64,000 nt of DNA from Bradyrhizobium sp. CCBAU 51627 (GCF_028128765.1 NZ_LBJG01000008.1:1-64000); one strand, 5' to 3'. Shown: positions 38,228 to 47,275, counted from the stretch's first letter. Notes: generated from the letters alone by a model not told the origin. A program made the numbers and translations.

Positions 38228-39216
38228 GATTTCGTCCTCCGCAGTCGCGCCATGATGCCGGCAAAGCCCGACAGTTTCGGCGACTGCAATAGCAGTACGG
38301 CCAGCACAACTACAGCCTTGACCAGCAGGTTGAACTCCGGCGGATAGCCAGAAAGTAAAATGCCGGTGTTCATGGTCTGGATGATCAGCGCACCAAGCAC
38401 AGCCAAGATAAGGCTGAAGCGACCGCCGAACAGCGAGGTGCCGCCGATCACCACCGCAAGGATGGCGTCGAGCTCGAGCCAGAGGCCGGCATTGTTAGCA
38501 TCAGCACCCATGATGTCGGCCGCGGCGATCACACCTGCGAGCGCAGCGCAAACACCGCACCAGACATAGACCGCCAGGATCATCGCACGCGTGCCGACGC
38601 CGGCCAGCTCGCTCGCCCGCGCATTGCCGCCGGTTGCCTCAATCAGGAGCCCGAGCGCCGAGCCGCGCACCACCGCACCTGTCAGGATCAGCATGCCGAG
38701 TGCAATCGCGACAGGCACCGGCACGCCGAGAATGGCGCCGTTGCCGAGCCAGACCAGATCGGGCGAGGTGAAGGTCACGATGCGCCCTTCGGTGATGAGC
38801 TGGGCGATACCGCGCCCCGCCACCATCAGGATCAGCGTCGCCACGATCGGCTGCATACCAAGCACGGCAACGAGGAAGCCGTTCCACAATCCGCAGACGA
38901 TGCCAGCGCCAAGCGCTGCCGCCAGCACCACCGGCAGGCTGTGGCTGTCGGCCAGGCTTGCGGCGATCGCGCCGCAGATCGCCATCACCGCGCCCACTGA
39001 GAGATCGATGCCGCGCGTCGCGATCACCAGCACCATGCCAAGCGAGAGCAGCGCCACCGGCGTGCCGCGGTTGAGCACGTCGATCAGGCTGCCGAACAGC
39101 CGGCCATCCTGGAGGCGCAGGTCGAAGAATTGCGGCGACACCACGCGATCGACCGCCAGGATGACGATCAGCGCGAGGATCTGGGCAATGCCGCGGCGCG
39201 GCAACAGCGCTGTCAT
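38224..39216 (-). CDS. CUT2 sugar ABC transporter permease (YtfT type)
   Basis: A 330-residue permease with TRGIDLSVGAVMAICGAIAA, MQPIVATLILMVAGRGIAQLI, ATGGNARASELAGVGTRAMI and LAVVIGGTSLFGGRFSLILAVLGALI. It matches YtfT, which pairs with YjfF. Overlaps of four bases join it to the ATPase gene before it and the YjfF-like gene after it. Confidence 0.92.
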   Translation of the reverse strand: MTALLPRRGIAQILALIVILAVDRVVSPQFFDLRLQDGRLFGSLIDVLNRGTPVALLSLGMVLVIATRGIDLSVGAVMAICGAIAASLADSHSLPVVLAAALGAGIVCGLWNGFLVAVLGMQPIVATLILMVAGRGIAQLITEGRIVTFTSPDLVWLGNGAILGVPVPVAIALGMLILTGAVVRGSALGLLIEATGGNARASELAGVGTRAMILAVYVWCGVCAALAGVIAAADIMGADANNAGLWLELDAILAVVIGGTSLFGGRFSLILAVLGALIIQTMNTGILLSGYPPEFNLLVKAVVVLAVLLLQSPKLSGFAGIMARLRRTKS

Positions 39217-40757
39217 GTGTGGGCCTCAAGCGCAACAGCGACGTTATCGGCGGCAATGGCCGCGAGAATGTTGCCGACATCGATCGCCTCGCCCGTGAGC
39301 TCCTCGACATGGGCACGATCACGCAACACCACGACCCGGTCCGAATAAGTCACGATCTCATCGAGCTCCGAGGAGATCACGAGCAACGCCAGCCCGTCAT
39401 CGCAAAGCTCGCGGATCAGGCGGATGATCTCGGCATGCGCGCCGACGTCGATGCCGCGCGTGGGCTCATCGAGCACAAGAAGACGCGGCGCAGTTGCAAG
39501 CCAGCGCGCCAGCAGCACTTTCTGCTGATTGCCGCCGGAGAGCAGGCCCACCGGGCGTTCGGGATCGGGCGGGCGGATGTCGAGCATCTTGACATAGCGG
39601 TTCGCGATCTCGTCCTGCTCGCGACGCGACAACGGCCTGTGCAGGCCGCGCTTGGCCTGAAGTGCCAGAACGATGTTCTCGCGCACTGTGAGCTCGGCAA
39701 CGATGCCGTCCGTCTTGCGCTCTTCCGGGCAATAGCCAAAGCCCTGGCGCACGCCGTCGCGCGGCGACTGGAGCCGTACGGATGCGCCCTCCACCCTGGC
39801 CTGCCCGCCATCGGCGCGCTCGGCGCCGAACACCAGCCGCGCCGTCTCGGTGCGGCCCGAGCCGAGCAGGCCGGCGAGGCCGACGACCTCGCCATGACGC
39901 AGCTCGAGATTGAACGGGGCGATATAACCGGCCTTGCCGTAGTTCTCGAAACTGGCGCAGATCTCGCGCGCCTTGAGCTCGCTCGCCGCGGCTCGCGCGC
40001 TGGTGGTCTCCGCCAGCTCGCGGCCTAGCATCATCCGGATCAGCTCGAGCCGTGGCAGCGAGGCGGTCTCACGCTCGCCGACGAGGCGGCCGTTGCGCAA
40101 CACGGTGATGCGGTCGGAGATCTCGTAAACCTGGTCGAGGAAATGGCTGACGAAAACGATGCCGATGCCGCGCCGGGCAAGCTGGCGCATGACGCCGAAC
40201 AGGATCTCGACCTCGTGACGGTCGAGGCTCGCGGTCGGCTCGTCCAGAATTAGCACGCGCGCGGAGAGATCGACGGCGCGCGCGATTGCGGTGACATGTT
40301 GTATCGCTACCGAATAATTGCCGAGCGGCGCAGCAACGTCGAGATCGAGACCGAACTCCGTGAGCAGCGTTTTGGCGCGGCGGCGCATCTCGCCTTCGCG
40401 CACGATTCCGAAGCGCATCGGCTGGCGGTCGAGAAACAGATTCTGCGCCACCGACAGGTTCGGCAACAGATTGACCTCCTGGTAGACGGTAGCAATGCCG
40501 GCCTGGAGCGCCGCCTTGGCCGAACGCGGCGCGACCTCCTCGCCGCCGAGCCTGACAATGCCGGCATCGCGCGGGAACACGCCGGTGACGACCTTAATCA
40601 GCGTGGATTTGCCGGCGCCGTTCTCGCCGAGCAACGCATGGATCTCGCCGGCGCGAAGCGCGAAGTCGACATCCTGCAACGCGCGCACCGCACCGAAGCT
40701 CTTGCTGATCCCGCGCACCTCCAACAGGGAAGGAGCTGGATCGAGGCTGCTCTCCAT
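39213..40757 (-). CDS. CUT2 sugar ABC transporter double ATPase (YtfR type)
   Basis: A 514-residue ATPase with two domains. Domain 1 has Walker A GENGAGKST, a degenerate signature (NYSVAIQHVTAIARAV) and LILDEPTASLD. Domain 2 has a degenerate Walker A (GLLGSGRTE) but an intact LSGGNQQKV and LVLDEPTRGID. The NYSVA signature is the form seen in YtfR proteins. It starts 118 bases after the binding-protein stop, beyond a perfect hairpin. Confidence 0.92.
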   Translation of the reverse strand: MESSLDPAPSLLEVRGISKSFGAVRALQDVDFALRAGEIHALLGENGAGKSTLIKVVTGVFPRDAGIVRLGGEEVAPRSAKAALQAGIATVYQEVNLLPNLSVAQNLFLDRQPMRFGIVREGEMRRRAKTLLTEFGLDLDVAAPLGNYSVAIQHVTAIARAVDLSARVLILDEPTASLDRHEVEILFGVMRQLARRGIGIVFVSHFLDQVYEISDRITVLRNGRLVGERETASLPRLELIRMMLGRELAETTSARAAASELKAREICASFENYGKAGYIAPFNLELRHGEVVGLAGLLGSGRTETARLVFGAERADGGQARVEGASVRLQSPRDGVRQGFGYCPEERKTDGIVAELTVRENIVLALQAKRGLHRPLSRREQDEIANRYVKMLDIRPPDPERPVGLLSGGNQQKVLLARWLATAPRLLVLDEPTRGIDVGAHAEIIRLIRELCDDGLALLVISSELDEIVTYSDRVVVLRDRAHVEELTGEAIDVGNILAAIAADNVAVALEAHT

Positions 40758-40838
40758 GACAACGTCACTCCCACCAGCGCCCGCTCATGCGGCGGACACC
40801 CAGCCTATTCGTTCGCGCAGCGGATTCGAAGGGGAATC

Positions 40839-40863
40839 GCCGGACCACTGAAAGTGGTCCGGC
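40839..40863 (-). promoter_or_regulatory. Intercistronic hairpin after the YtfQ-like gene
   Basis: GCCGGACCACT-GAA-AGTGGTCCGGC is a perfect 11-bp stem with a 3-base loop, starting 13 bases after the binding-protein stop on the minus strand. No U-tract follows. It likely stabilises the upstream message or attenuates the transporter genes. Confidence 0.6.
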
Positions 40864-40875
40864 AAAGCGCCCGCC

Positions 40876-41841
40876 TCAGTAACCGAGGCCCTTCTTGCTG
40901 TCGTAGATCTTCTGCGGATCATCAGCGGCGGTATAGAGCTTGGATTCGGTCTGAATCCACTTCGGCGGAACGGTGCCCTTCTCCTTGAACGCGGCGATGG
41001 CGTCGAGCGCCGGGCCCGCCATGTTCGGCGTCAGTTCCACCGTGGCATTGGCTTCGCCCGCGGCCATCGCCTTGAAGATATCGGGGACCGCGTCGATCGA
41101 AACGGTGAGGATATCCTTACCCGGCTTGAGGCCGGCTTCCTTCATCGCCTGGATCGCACCGACCATCATGTCGTCGTTGTGGGCGTAGACCGCGCAGATC
41201 GTCTTGCCGCCGCCTTCGGCCTTGATGAAGCTCTCCATCACTTCCTTGCCCTTGGCGCGGGTGAAGTCACCGGTCTGGCTGCGCACTACCTTCAGGTTGG
41301 CATGCTTGGCGATGGCGGTGTCAAAGCCCTTCTTGCGGTTGGCGGCGACGCTGGCGCCGACCGTGCCCTGCAATTCGACGATGTTGCATGCCTTGTCGCC
41401 GACGGTCTTGGCCAGCCAATCGCCGGCGACCTCGCCTTCGTGCACGCTGTCCGACGTGACGGCGGTGAGATAGAGATCCTTCCCCGACGGATCGATGTCG
41501 CGGTCGAGCAGCACGACCGGAATCTTGGCTTCCTTTGCTTCCTTCAGCACGGAATCCCAACCGGTCGAGACGACGGGCGCCAGAAAGATCGCATCGACAT
41601 TCTGCGCGATGAAGGAGCGGATCGCCTTGATCTGGTTCTCCTGCTTCTGCTGCGCGTCGGCAATCTTGAGATTGACCTTGCGCTTGGCGGCCTCCTGCTT
41701 GGAAACCGAGGTCTCAGCCGCGCGCCAACCGGATTCCGATCCGATTTGCGAAAAGCCGATGGTGAGTTCGGCGGCACTGGCCGGCAGCGCAAACAGTAAC
41801 GCGGCCGTGGCGCTGGCCGCAAACAGGGCTTTAGGGGTCAT
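40876..41841 (-). CDS. Periplasmic sugar-binding protein (YtfQ-like)
   Basis: A 321-residue binding protein with a clean signal peptide (TPKALFAASATAALLFALPASAA). The mature start ELTIGFSQIGSESGWRAAETSV is diagnostic of the YtfQ family, as are VVLLDRDIDPSGKDLYLTAVTSD and CAVYAHNDDMMVGAIQAMKEAG. The family binds galactofuranose, and in rhizobia-like bacteria often L-arabinose. It is the first gene of the 12-kb sugar locus. The start at 41841 is chosen for the signal peptide. Confidence 0.93.
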   Translation of the reverse strand: MTPKALFAASATAALLFALPASAAELTIGFSQIGSESGWRAAETSVSKQEAAKRKVNLKIADAQQKQENQIKAIRSFIAQNVDAIFLAPVVSTGWDSVLKEAKEAKIPVVLLDRDIDPSGKDLYLTAVTSDSVHEGEVAGDWLAKTVGDKACNIVELQGTVGASVAANRKKGFDTAIAKHANLKVVRSQTGDFTRAKGKEVMESFIKAEGGGKTICAVYAHNDDMMVGAIQAMKEAGLKPGKDILTVSIDAVPDIFKAMAAGEANATVELTPNMAGPALDAIAAFKEKGTVPPKWIQTESKLYTAADDPQKIYDSKKGLGY

Positions 41842-41949
41842 CAGGCGTGTCTCCCAAGATGTTATCGGGGGCGCCGATCGGTAACACGGCACCCTCAGGC
41901 CGGCCTCTCAGGCGGCGGGAGGCACTATTTCATGGAAGTATGGTTCCGT

Positions 41950-41970
41950 ATAGTCATATTATTTGACTAT
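41950..41970. promoter_or_regulatory. Perfect inverted repeat ATAGTCA-N7-TGACTAT in the ytfQ-like promoter
   Basis: The dyad sits 109 bases before the ytfQ-like start, in an AT-rich patch that also holds ATTTG-N9-CAAAT and GGAA-N6-TTCC arms. The size and symmetry fit a dimeric regulator such as the GntR protein of this operon. Confidence 0.5.
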
Positions 41971-42646
41971 TGGACAAATACGAATGGTGTAACTGGAGCT
42001 GGCGGAGATAACACGCATAGCGCGATCGTGTTCTACGTATGCAACGGAGAGATGAACGTGAGTTATTGAGATGAACCGGAGTTATTGAGATGAACCAGAT
42101 CGACGGGCAAGCGGGACGGAGCGCCACACCGAGGCACACCTGCCTCGCCACGATGGCCGGCGGCTCGATGCACGTCATGCCGCGATCGCCCCAATCCTGC
42201 AACACGACCTTGCCGAGATTGGGACGCATCGCATCCTGCGTACGGTCATGATACGCAGTGCCATTGTGGTCATCGTCGAACGCGACGCAGTTGAATTCGA
42301 GCTTGAGCCCGTGCTTATTCCCGCCTGGCCTGGTAGGCACACGGAACAACATCTGGGTCGTGAATTCCATGCTGGCATGCTGAGCGAGAGCTTGCGAAGC
42401 CACCGCAAGGGTCCAGGACGCGTTCTGCCCATCAGTGGAAATGCTTCGATTGTTGATGCTGATATCGGGAATGCTGCGCGTGACGCTGAGCCCGAACGTT
42501 ACCGATGCACCAACCGTCGCGGTCGGGTCCACGCCGAAAAAGCCGCCACTCGCCGAGAACGACTGACTCATTGACGTCGAATAGGAAGTCGAGCCCTGGG
42601 TCGCGCAATCATAGGCTGCGTTCTCTTGAAAAGTTGAATGCCGCAT
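41954..42646 (-). pseudogene. Unknown protein with a probable frameshifted C-terminus
   Basis: A 230-codon frame. Residues about 20-185 look protein-like: a Ser/Gly-rich start (STSYSTSMSQSFSASGGFFG), then NNRSISTDGQNASWTLAVASQALAQ and KLEFNCVAFDDDHNG-like segments. No family was recognised and no signal peptide is clear. The final stretch is Arg/Ser/Leu-rich and unlike the rest. A 19-bp tandem duplication at 42061-42096 shifts the frame there. Removing one copy gives a smoother tail ending YTIRICPIVK with a stop at 41959-41961. Its end overlaps the ytfQ-like promoter dyad. It could be a decaying gene or a recent mutation. Confidence 0.45.
42061..42096. repeat. 19-bp-period tandem duplication
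   Basis: AGTTATTGAGATGAACC occurs at 42061-42077 and again at 42080-42096. Because the period is 19, not a multiple of three, it changes the reading frame of the minus-strand gene that spans it. Confidence 0.85.
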
Positions 42647-42897
42647 TGCGTGCCTTCCGCGCGGACGGCTGCCCGAGCGATGGCTCCAGGCATGAGCGCG
42701 GGTTTTTCGCGTTGCAAAGCCCGGCCATGGCCATCCAAAGGATGGCGCCGTTTCCGCCGGCTGATCTACCGGCCAGTCAGGGCCGGCCGCGGCAATGTCC
42801 GGACATCCGCACGAAAGTACCCTTCGCGCGGTGGCCCCGGCATGACGCCGTTCGCAAAAGATTTCGTTTCCGCGATCGCCCGCTGCGATCGCAGAAG
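42647..42897. other. 251-base spacer, nothing recognised
   Basis: The spacer holds short GC-rich stretches and no convincing frame, terminator or operator. It separates the fumarylacetoacetase-family gene from the unknown protein, both on the minus strand. Confidence 0.4.
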
Positions 42898-44070
42898 CTA
42901 GATCAGCTGCCGTTGCGCGAGGTTCTTCATCAACGCACCGATGCCGAAGGTCCAGGGCTCGCACTCGTCGCTGGTGCGCATGCGGTTGACGAGCTTGCCG
43001 AGCTGAGGCGCGGCGATGGTGACGATGTCATCGCGCTTGTGGGTGAAGCCCTGCCCCGGCGCATCGCGATCCTTGACCGGCGCGAACATCGTGCCGAGGA
43101 ACAGCACGAAGCCATCAGGATATTGATGCACCTTGCCGATGGTCTGCGCGACGAGATCGGTCGGATCACGGCTGATCTTGCTGATCGAGGAATGACCGTC
43201 GAGCACGAAACCGTCCGTCCCCTTCACATTCAGGCTGATGTCGAGCTTGCGCGCGTCGTCGAGCGTGAAGGTGTCATCGAACAGGCGCAGCAACGGACCA
43301 ATCGCGCAGGATGCGTTGTTGTCCTTGGCCTTCGACAGCAGCAGTGCCGAGCGGCCCTCGAAGTCCCGCAAATTGACGTCATTGCCGAGCGTGCCGCCGA
43401 CGATCTTGCCGCGGCTCGAGACGAACAGCACCAATTCCGGCTCGGGATTGTTCCAGGTCGATTTCGGATGCAGGCCGGCATCCATGCCGGTGCCGACCGA
43501 GGACAGCGTCGGCGCCTTGGTGAAGACTTCGGCGTCGGGCCCGATGCCGACCTCGAGATACTGGCTCCAGGCGTTCTGGTCGATCAGCACCTGCTTCAGG
43601 TGCATCGCCTGGTCCGAGCCCGGCTTGAGTTTCGACAGATCGTCGCCGATCAGTCGCGTGACTTCTTTCCGGATCGCTTCGGCCGAGGCCGGATTGCCCT
43701 TGGCCCGCTCCTCGATGACGCGTTCCAGCATCGAGATCGCGAAGGTGACGCCGGCGGCCTTCAAGGTCTGGAGGTCGACGGGTGCGAGCAGCCAGGGCTT
43801 GCTCGGATCGCGCCCATCGGGCGCCGTATTGGCGACGATGGTTTCGAGATCGCCGATGCGCTCGCCCCTGGTCGCGCCAAGTGCCTTGGCTGGATTGTCC
43901 TCTTCGCAGAGCGCGCTGACGGTCGGAAACCTTGCGGTGACGTCGAACACGCCCTGAGCCCGAACGGCGACGACGGCGGGACCGTTCGCCTGCGGCAGCC
44001 AGACGCGACCGACCAGCGTTCCCTTCGTTCCATCCTCTGGGAGAAGGTCCTGAACCGTCAAAGTCGTCAT
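42898..44070 (-). CDS. Fumarylacetoacetate hydrolase family protein
   Basis: A 390-residue FAH-fold protein. The fold signature is seen in MDAGLHPKSTWNNPEPELVLFVSSRGKIVGGTLGNDVNLRDFEGRSA, containing the conserved Glu residues for the metal and a G-N-D-V-N-x-R-D segment. It lacks a signal peptide. Members cleave or dehydrate 2-keto acids; those near sugar-oxidation genes can act on 2-keto-3-deoxy sugar acids. Here it lies between the sugar locus and the flavoprotein cluster, 114 bases after the HEAT-repeat gene on the same strand, so it could serve either. ATG 44070 is preferred to 44139. Confidence 0.85.
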   Translation of the reverse strand: MTTLTVQDLLPEDGTKGTLVGRVWLPQANGPAVVAVRAQGVFDVTARFPTVSALCEEDNPAKALGATRGERIGDLETIVANTAPDGRDPSKPWLLAPVDLQTLKAAGVTFAISMLERVIEERAKGNPASAEAIRKEVTRLIGDDLSKLKPGSDQAMHLKQVLIDQNAWSQYLEVGIGPDAEVFTKAPTLSSVGTGMDAGLHPKSTWNNPEPELVLFVSSRGKIVGGTLGNDVNLRDFEGRSALLLSKAKDNNASCAIGPLLRLFDDTFTLDDARKLDISLNVKGTDGFVLDGHSSISKISRDPTDLVAQTIGKVHQYPDGFVLFLGTMFAPVKDRDAPGQGFTHKRDDIVTIAAPQLGKLVNRMRTSDECEPWTFGIGALMKNLAQRQLI

Positions 44071-44184
44071 GGCCGGCGTCCTCGCTGTTTTTCGGACCAG
44101 CCGCGTTCGCAAGCCGCCGATCCCATTGGCGAAGACCAATAAACGTCTGGCGGGGGAAGTCCAGAGCGACAGGATGCGCCGCTG

Positions 44185-45162
44185 CTATGCCCCTGCCCGC
44201 GCCTTTCGCGCTGCAATCTGCTGCAGCGCCCAGCGCGCGTTCTTGCGGACATCCGGATCGAGATCGTCGGCGATCACGGCCAGGAACGCCTCGCCGTCGG
44301 AATGGGCAATCTCGCCGAGGGCTGCGGCCGCCTCTTTTCGCAAGTTGGCCTGGTCGTGATTGACGCAATTGCCGATCGGGCGCACCGCGCGCTCAACCTT
44401 CATCCGACCGAGGCTGCGGATCGCCTTCAGCCGCACCTGCCAGAATTCGTCCGCAAGGCAGGCGATGAGCTGGTCCGCGGCGATCGCGCCGTTGACATTG
44501 AGCCCCAACGTTTCCGCGGCCATCTCGCGCACCATCCAGTCGCTGTCCTTCAGCGCGCGCGTGATCGTCTCGGCAGCGGGCTTCATCTGCGAGAACGCCA
44601 GCGCGCTCACCGCGGCACGGCGGACATGGGCATCAGGATCGTTGATCAATGCGGTCAGCGCGGGAATGGATTCCTCCAGCTTGAGGAAGCCAATGACGCC
44701 GATCGCCTGCACCCGCACGGCCGCATCCGAATCTTGGAGCGCTTCCAGTGCCGGCTTCAGCGTATCCTTGGACCGCAATTCCTTCAACGCCCGCAGCGAC
44801 CCCATGCGAACGAAGGCATGGGCATGCTTGACCAGTGGCAGGATGATTTCGGCGCAGGCGGGATCCTTGAACTCGGCCATGCTGTCGGCCGCCGCCGTAG
44901 CTACAATTCTCTCGGGGTCGACCAGCAGCTTCACCAGCGCGTTTGCGGCTTCCGACCCGTCGAACTCGCCGAGGGCCATAGCGACCTGCTGGCGCACGCC
45001 GGCATCGGGATCGGCGACCATGTTGGCGAGATGCGCCACCGCTGCGGGATCACCGGAATGGCCGAGCGCGATGATGGCGACGCGGCGCTCGGCGGGATCG
45101 GCAGCCTGGAGCCGCTCATCGGCGTCTTCGAGATCGTCGTAGGATTCGAACGGGCTCGACAT
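44185..45162 (-). CDS. HEAT-repeat protein
   Basis: A 325-residue all-helical protein built of about ten HEAT/PBS-lyase-type repeats (DPAAVAHLANMVADPDAGVRQQVAMALGE and similar). There are no enzyme motifs and no signal peptide. Such proteins scaffold or assist partner proteins, sometimes cofactor insertion. The start lies two bases after the ferredoxin stop, so it is made with the AprA/AprB-like pair and may chaperone them. The partner role is inferred. Confidence 0.88.
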   Translation of the reverse strand: MSSPFESYDDLEDADERLQAADPAERRVAIIALGHSGDPAAVAHLANMVADPDAGVRQQVAMALGEFDGSEAANALVKLLVDPERIVATAAADSMAEFKDPACAEIILPLVKHAHAFVRMGSLRALKELRSKDTLKPALEALQDSDAAVRVQAIGVIGFLKLEESIPALTALINDPDAHVRRAAVSALAFSQMKPAAETITRALKDSDWMVREMAAETLGLNVNGAIAADQLIACLADEFWQVRLKAIRSLGRMKVERAVRPIGNCVNHDQANLRKEAAAALGEIAHSDGEAFLAVIADDLDPDVRKNARWALQQIAARKARAGA

Positions 45163-45164
45163 GC

Positions 45165-45398
45165 TCACCTCAAGAGATAGGGAATGTTGACGGTGACGGC
45201 GCCGGTCGGGCAATCGGCCTCGCATGGCATGCAGTACCAGCACTCGTCATAGGCCATATAGGCCTTGCCGCTGATGTCGCTGATGCGGAGCACGTCGAGA
45301 GGGCAGACGTCGACGCAGACGGTGCAGCCCTTGTCGGCAATGCATTTGGCGTCGTCGACGACCACCGGAACCGATGTCTGATAGGACGCGAGAGGCAT
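45165..45398 (-). CDS. Short AprB-like ferredoxin with two [4Fe-4S] motifs
   Basis: A 77-residue ferredoxin. Cysteines at 19, 25, 28 and 32 form C-x5-C-x2-C-x3-CP, and those at 53, 56, 59 and 63 form C-x2-C-x2-C-x3-CP. The widened first spacing is reminiscent of the beta subunit of adenylylsulfate reductase (AprB), but the long AprB tail is absent. It follows the flavoprotein gene by 31 bases and should carry its electrons. Confidence 0.9.
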   Translation of the reverse strand: MPLASYQTSVPVVVDDAKCIADKGCTVCVDVCPLDVLRISDISGKAYMAYDECWYCMPCEADCPTGAVTVNIPYLLR

Positions 45399-45429
45399 TT
45401 GATGTATCCTGTTGCTATGTTCTGGTGGA

Positions 45430-47172
45430 TCAGGCGGTCGCGCGGATGCGCTGTTTGTCGTAGAGGTCCCTCTCGTCGTCTGCGATCGGCACGACGTAAG
45501 GATCCACCGCGCGCTTCTCGCTGGTCATCCTGCCGTCCCGCTTCGACAGCAGCGTGTGGCAGAACCAGTTCTCGTTGTCCTTCTCCGGAAAATCGGTGCG
45601 CCAGTGATAGAGGCCCCAGCGGCTCTCCTCGCGATAGAGCGAGGCATGCACGGCCATGTCGGCGCAATCCATGATCGACTGTACTTCCAGCGCGCGGAGC
45701 AGCTCGTGCGCGTTGCGCGCGATCATGCGTTCCTGCATGTCCTCGCGCACCTCGGCGAGGCGGCGCATGCCGAGTTCGTATTTACGTGTGACCTTCGGCG
45801 GCTGGAGATAGTCGTTGACGAGGCGACGGGTCTTGTACTCGACCTGGTTCGGCGGGATGCCGTCCTCACGCTTGGTCGGCGCCATGACGCGGTCGCGCTC
45901 CATCGCGACGTCGGCGGCGTCGAAATCCGCAAAATCGTGGCTGTCGGCGAATTCCATCGCGTCGATGCCGGCGACCGAGCCGTTGGTGAAGGCGCCGAGC
46001 ATGTAATTGTGCGGCACGCTCGCCATGTCGCCGGCGGCGTAGAGGCCGGGCACGGTGGTGCGCGCATTGTCATCGACGAACACGCCCGAAGCGCTGTGGC
46101 CGGAGCAGAAACCGATCTCGGAAATGTGCATCTCGATCGACTCGCGACGATAGTCGACGCCGCGCCCCTGCTGGAACAGGCCGCGCGTCGGCCGCTCGAC
46201 CTTGTGCAGAGTGGATTCGATTTCGGAGATGGTCTCCGGATGGAGATGCTTGAGCTGCAGGAACACCGGACCCTTGCCTGACAGCAGCTCGTTGTAGAAC
46301 TCCAGCATCATCTGGCCAGACCAGTAATCGCATTCGATGAACCGGGAGCCTTCGTTGTTGGCCGTGAAGGCGCCGAACGGACCGGCAACATAGGCGCAGG
46401 CCGGGCCGTTATAGTCCTTGATCAGCGGATTGATCTGGTAGCATTCGAGGTTCGCGAGCGCCGCACCGGCGTGATAGGCCATCGAGTAGCCGTCGCCGGA
46501 ATTGGCGGCATTCTCGTAGGTGCCGAACATGTAACCGGACGTCGGCAGACCCAGCCGGCCGGCGGCGCCCATGCAGAGGATCACGGCCTTGGCCTTGATC
46601 ACCAGGATCTCGGCCGTGCGGGTGTTCACGGAGATGGCGCCGGCGATGCGGCCGTCCAACGATTTCAGCAGCCGCGTCGCCATGTAGCGGTTGGAGATCA
46701 GGATGCGGGCACGGCGAAGCTGGCGATAGAGCGCCTTCTTCACGGTCTCGCCGTTCGGCATCGGCAGTACATAGGTGCCGATGTGGTGCACCTTCTTGAC
46801 AGCATAGTCGCCGTTCTCGTTCTTCAGGAAGCGGATGCCGAAACTGTCGAGCTCCTCGATGATCGAGTAGCAGTTCTGCGCGTATTTATAGACCGCCTTC
46901 TGATCGACGATGCCGTCATTGGCGATGGTGATTTCCTTGGTGTACTGCTCCGGCGTCGCATAGCCGGGTATGACGGCGTTGTTCAGCCCGTCCATGCCCA
47001 TCGAGATCGCGCCGGAGCGCTTGACGTTGGCCTTTTCGAGCAGGACGACATTGGCCTTCGGATTCTTCAACTTCGCCTTCAGCGCCGCCATCGGGCCGGC
47101 CGTGCCGCCGCCTATGACGAGCACATCGCAGGAAACCTCCGAAAGTCCGTCGACGATTTGATCTGGTGCCAT
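45430..47172 (-). CDS. AprA-like FAD-dependent oxidoreductase subunit
   Basis: A 580-residue flavoprotein of the fumarate reductase/succinate dehydrogenase/AprA superfamily. The FAD dinucleotide site CDVLVIGGGTAGPMAALKAK is at the N-terminus, with SGAISMGMDGLNNAV and the C-terminal VPGLYAAGDMASVPHNYMLGAFTNGSVAG flavin region. The last 150 residues form the helical domain (ESRWGLYHWRTDFPEKDNENWF). The partner ferredoxin and the missing SDH membrane subunits point to the adenylylsulfate-reductase-like branch rather than SDH. An AGGAG site lies six bases before the ATG. The substrate is unknown. Confidence 0.88.
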   Translation of the reverse strand: MAPDQIVDGLSEVSCDVLVIGGGTAGPMAALKAKLKNPKANVVLLEKANVKRSGAISMGMDGLNNAVIPGYATPEQYTKEITIANDGIVDQKAVYKYAQNCYSIIEELDSFGIRFLKNENGDYAVKKVHHIGTYVLPMPNGETVKKALYRQLRRARILISNRYMATRLLKSLDGRIAGAISVNTRTAEILVIKAKAVILCMGAAGRLGLPTSGYMFGTYENAANSGDGYSMAYHAGAALANLECYQINPLIKDYNGPACAYVAGPFGAFTANNEGSRFIECDYWSGQMMLEFYNELLSGKGPVFLQLKHLHPETISEIESTLHKVERPTRGLFQQGRGVDYRRESIEMHISEIGFCSGHSASGVFVDDNARTTVPGLYAAGDMASVPHNYMLGAFTNGSVAGIDAMEFADSHDFADFDAADVAMERDRVMAPTKREDGIPPNQVEYKTRRLVNDYLQPPKVTRKYELGMRRLAEVREDMQERMIARNAHELLRALEVQSIMDCADMAVHASLYREESRWGLYHWRTDFPEKDNENWFCHTLLSKRDGRMTSEKRAVDPYVVPIADDERDLYDKQRIRATA

Positions 47173-47242
47173 CGCTTGCTCCTGGTTCGCCGCGTGTCCG
47201 GCGCCGTTGCATCAGATTTGTTCAGGGGACGTGCCGGCGATA

Positions 47243-47254
47243 GCAATTAGTTGT
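47243..47254. promoter_or_regulatory. ATTAGTT element 1, upstream of the flavoprotein
   Basis: GCAATTAGTTGT, nearly a GCAA-N4-TTGC dyad, lies about 70 bases before the AprA-like start codon. It is one of four related 12-mers upstream of genes in this cluster. Confidence 0.55.
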
Positions 47255-47275
47255 CGCCGGGACGCGATTTGCGGC

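Noticed and set aside
45430..47172. Annotating the flavoprotein as succinate dehydrogenase
   Set aside because: No SdhB, SdhC or SdhD gene is nearby; the partner is a short two-cluster ferredoxin, as in AprAB-like systems.
47173..47275. A sigma-54 site (GGCACG) before the flavoprotein gene
   Set aside because: The -12 half (TTGC) is missing at the required spacing.
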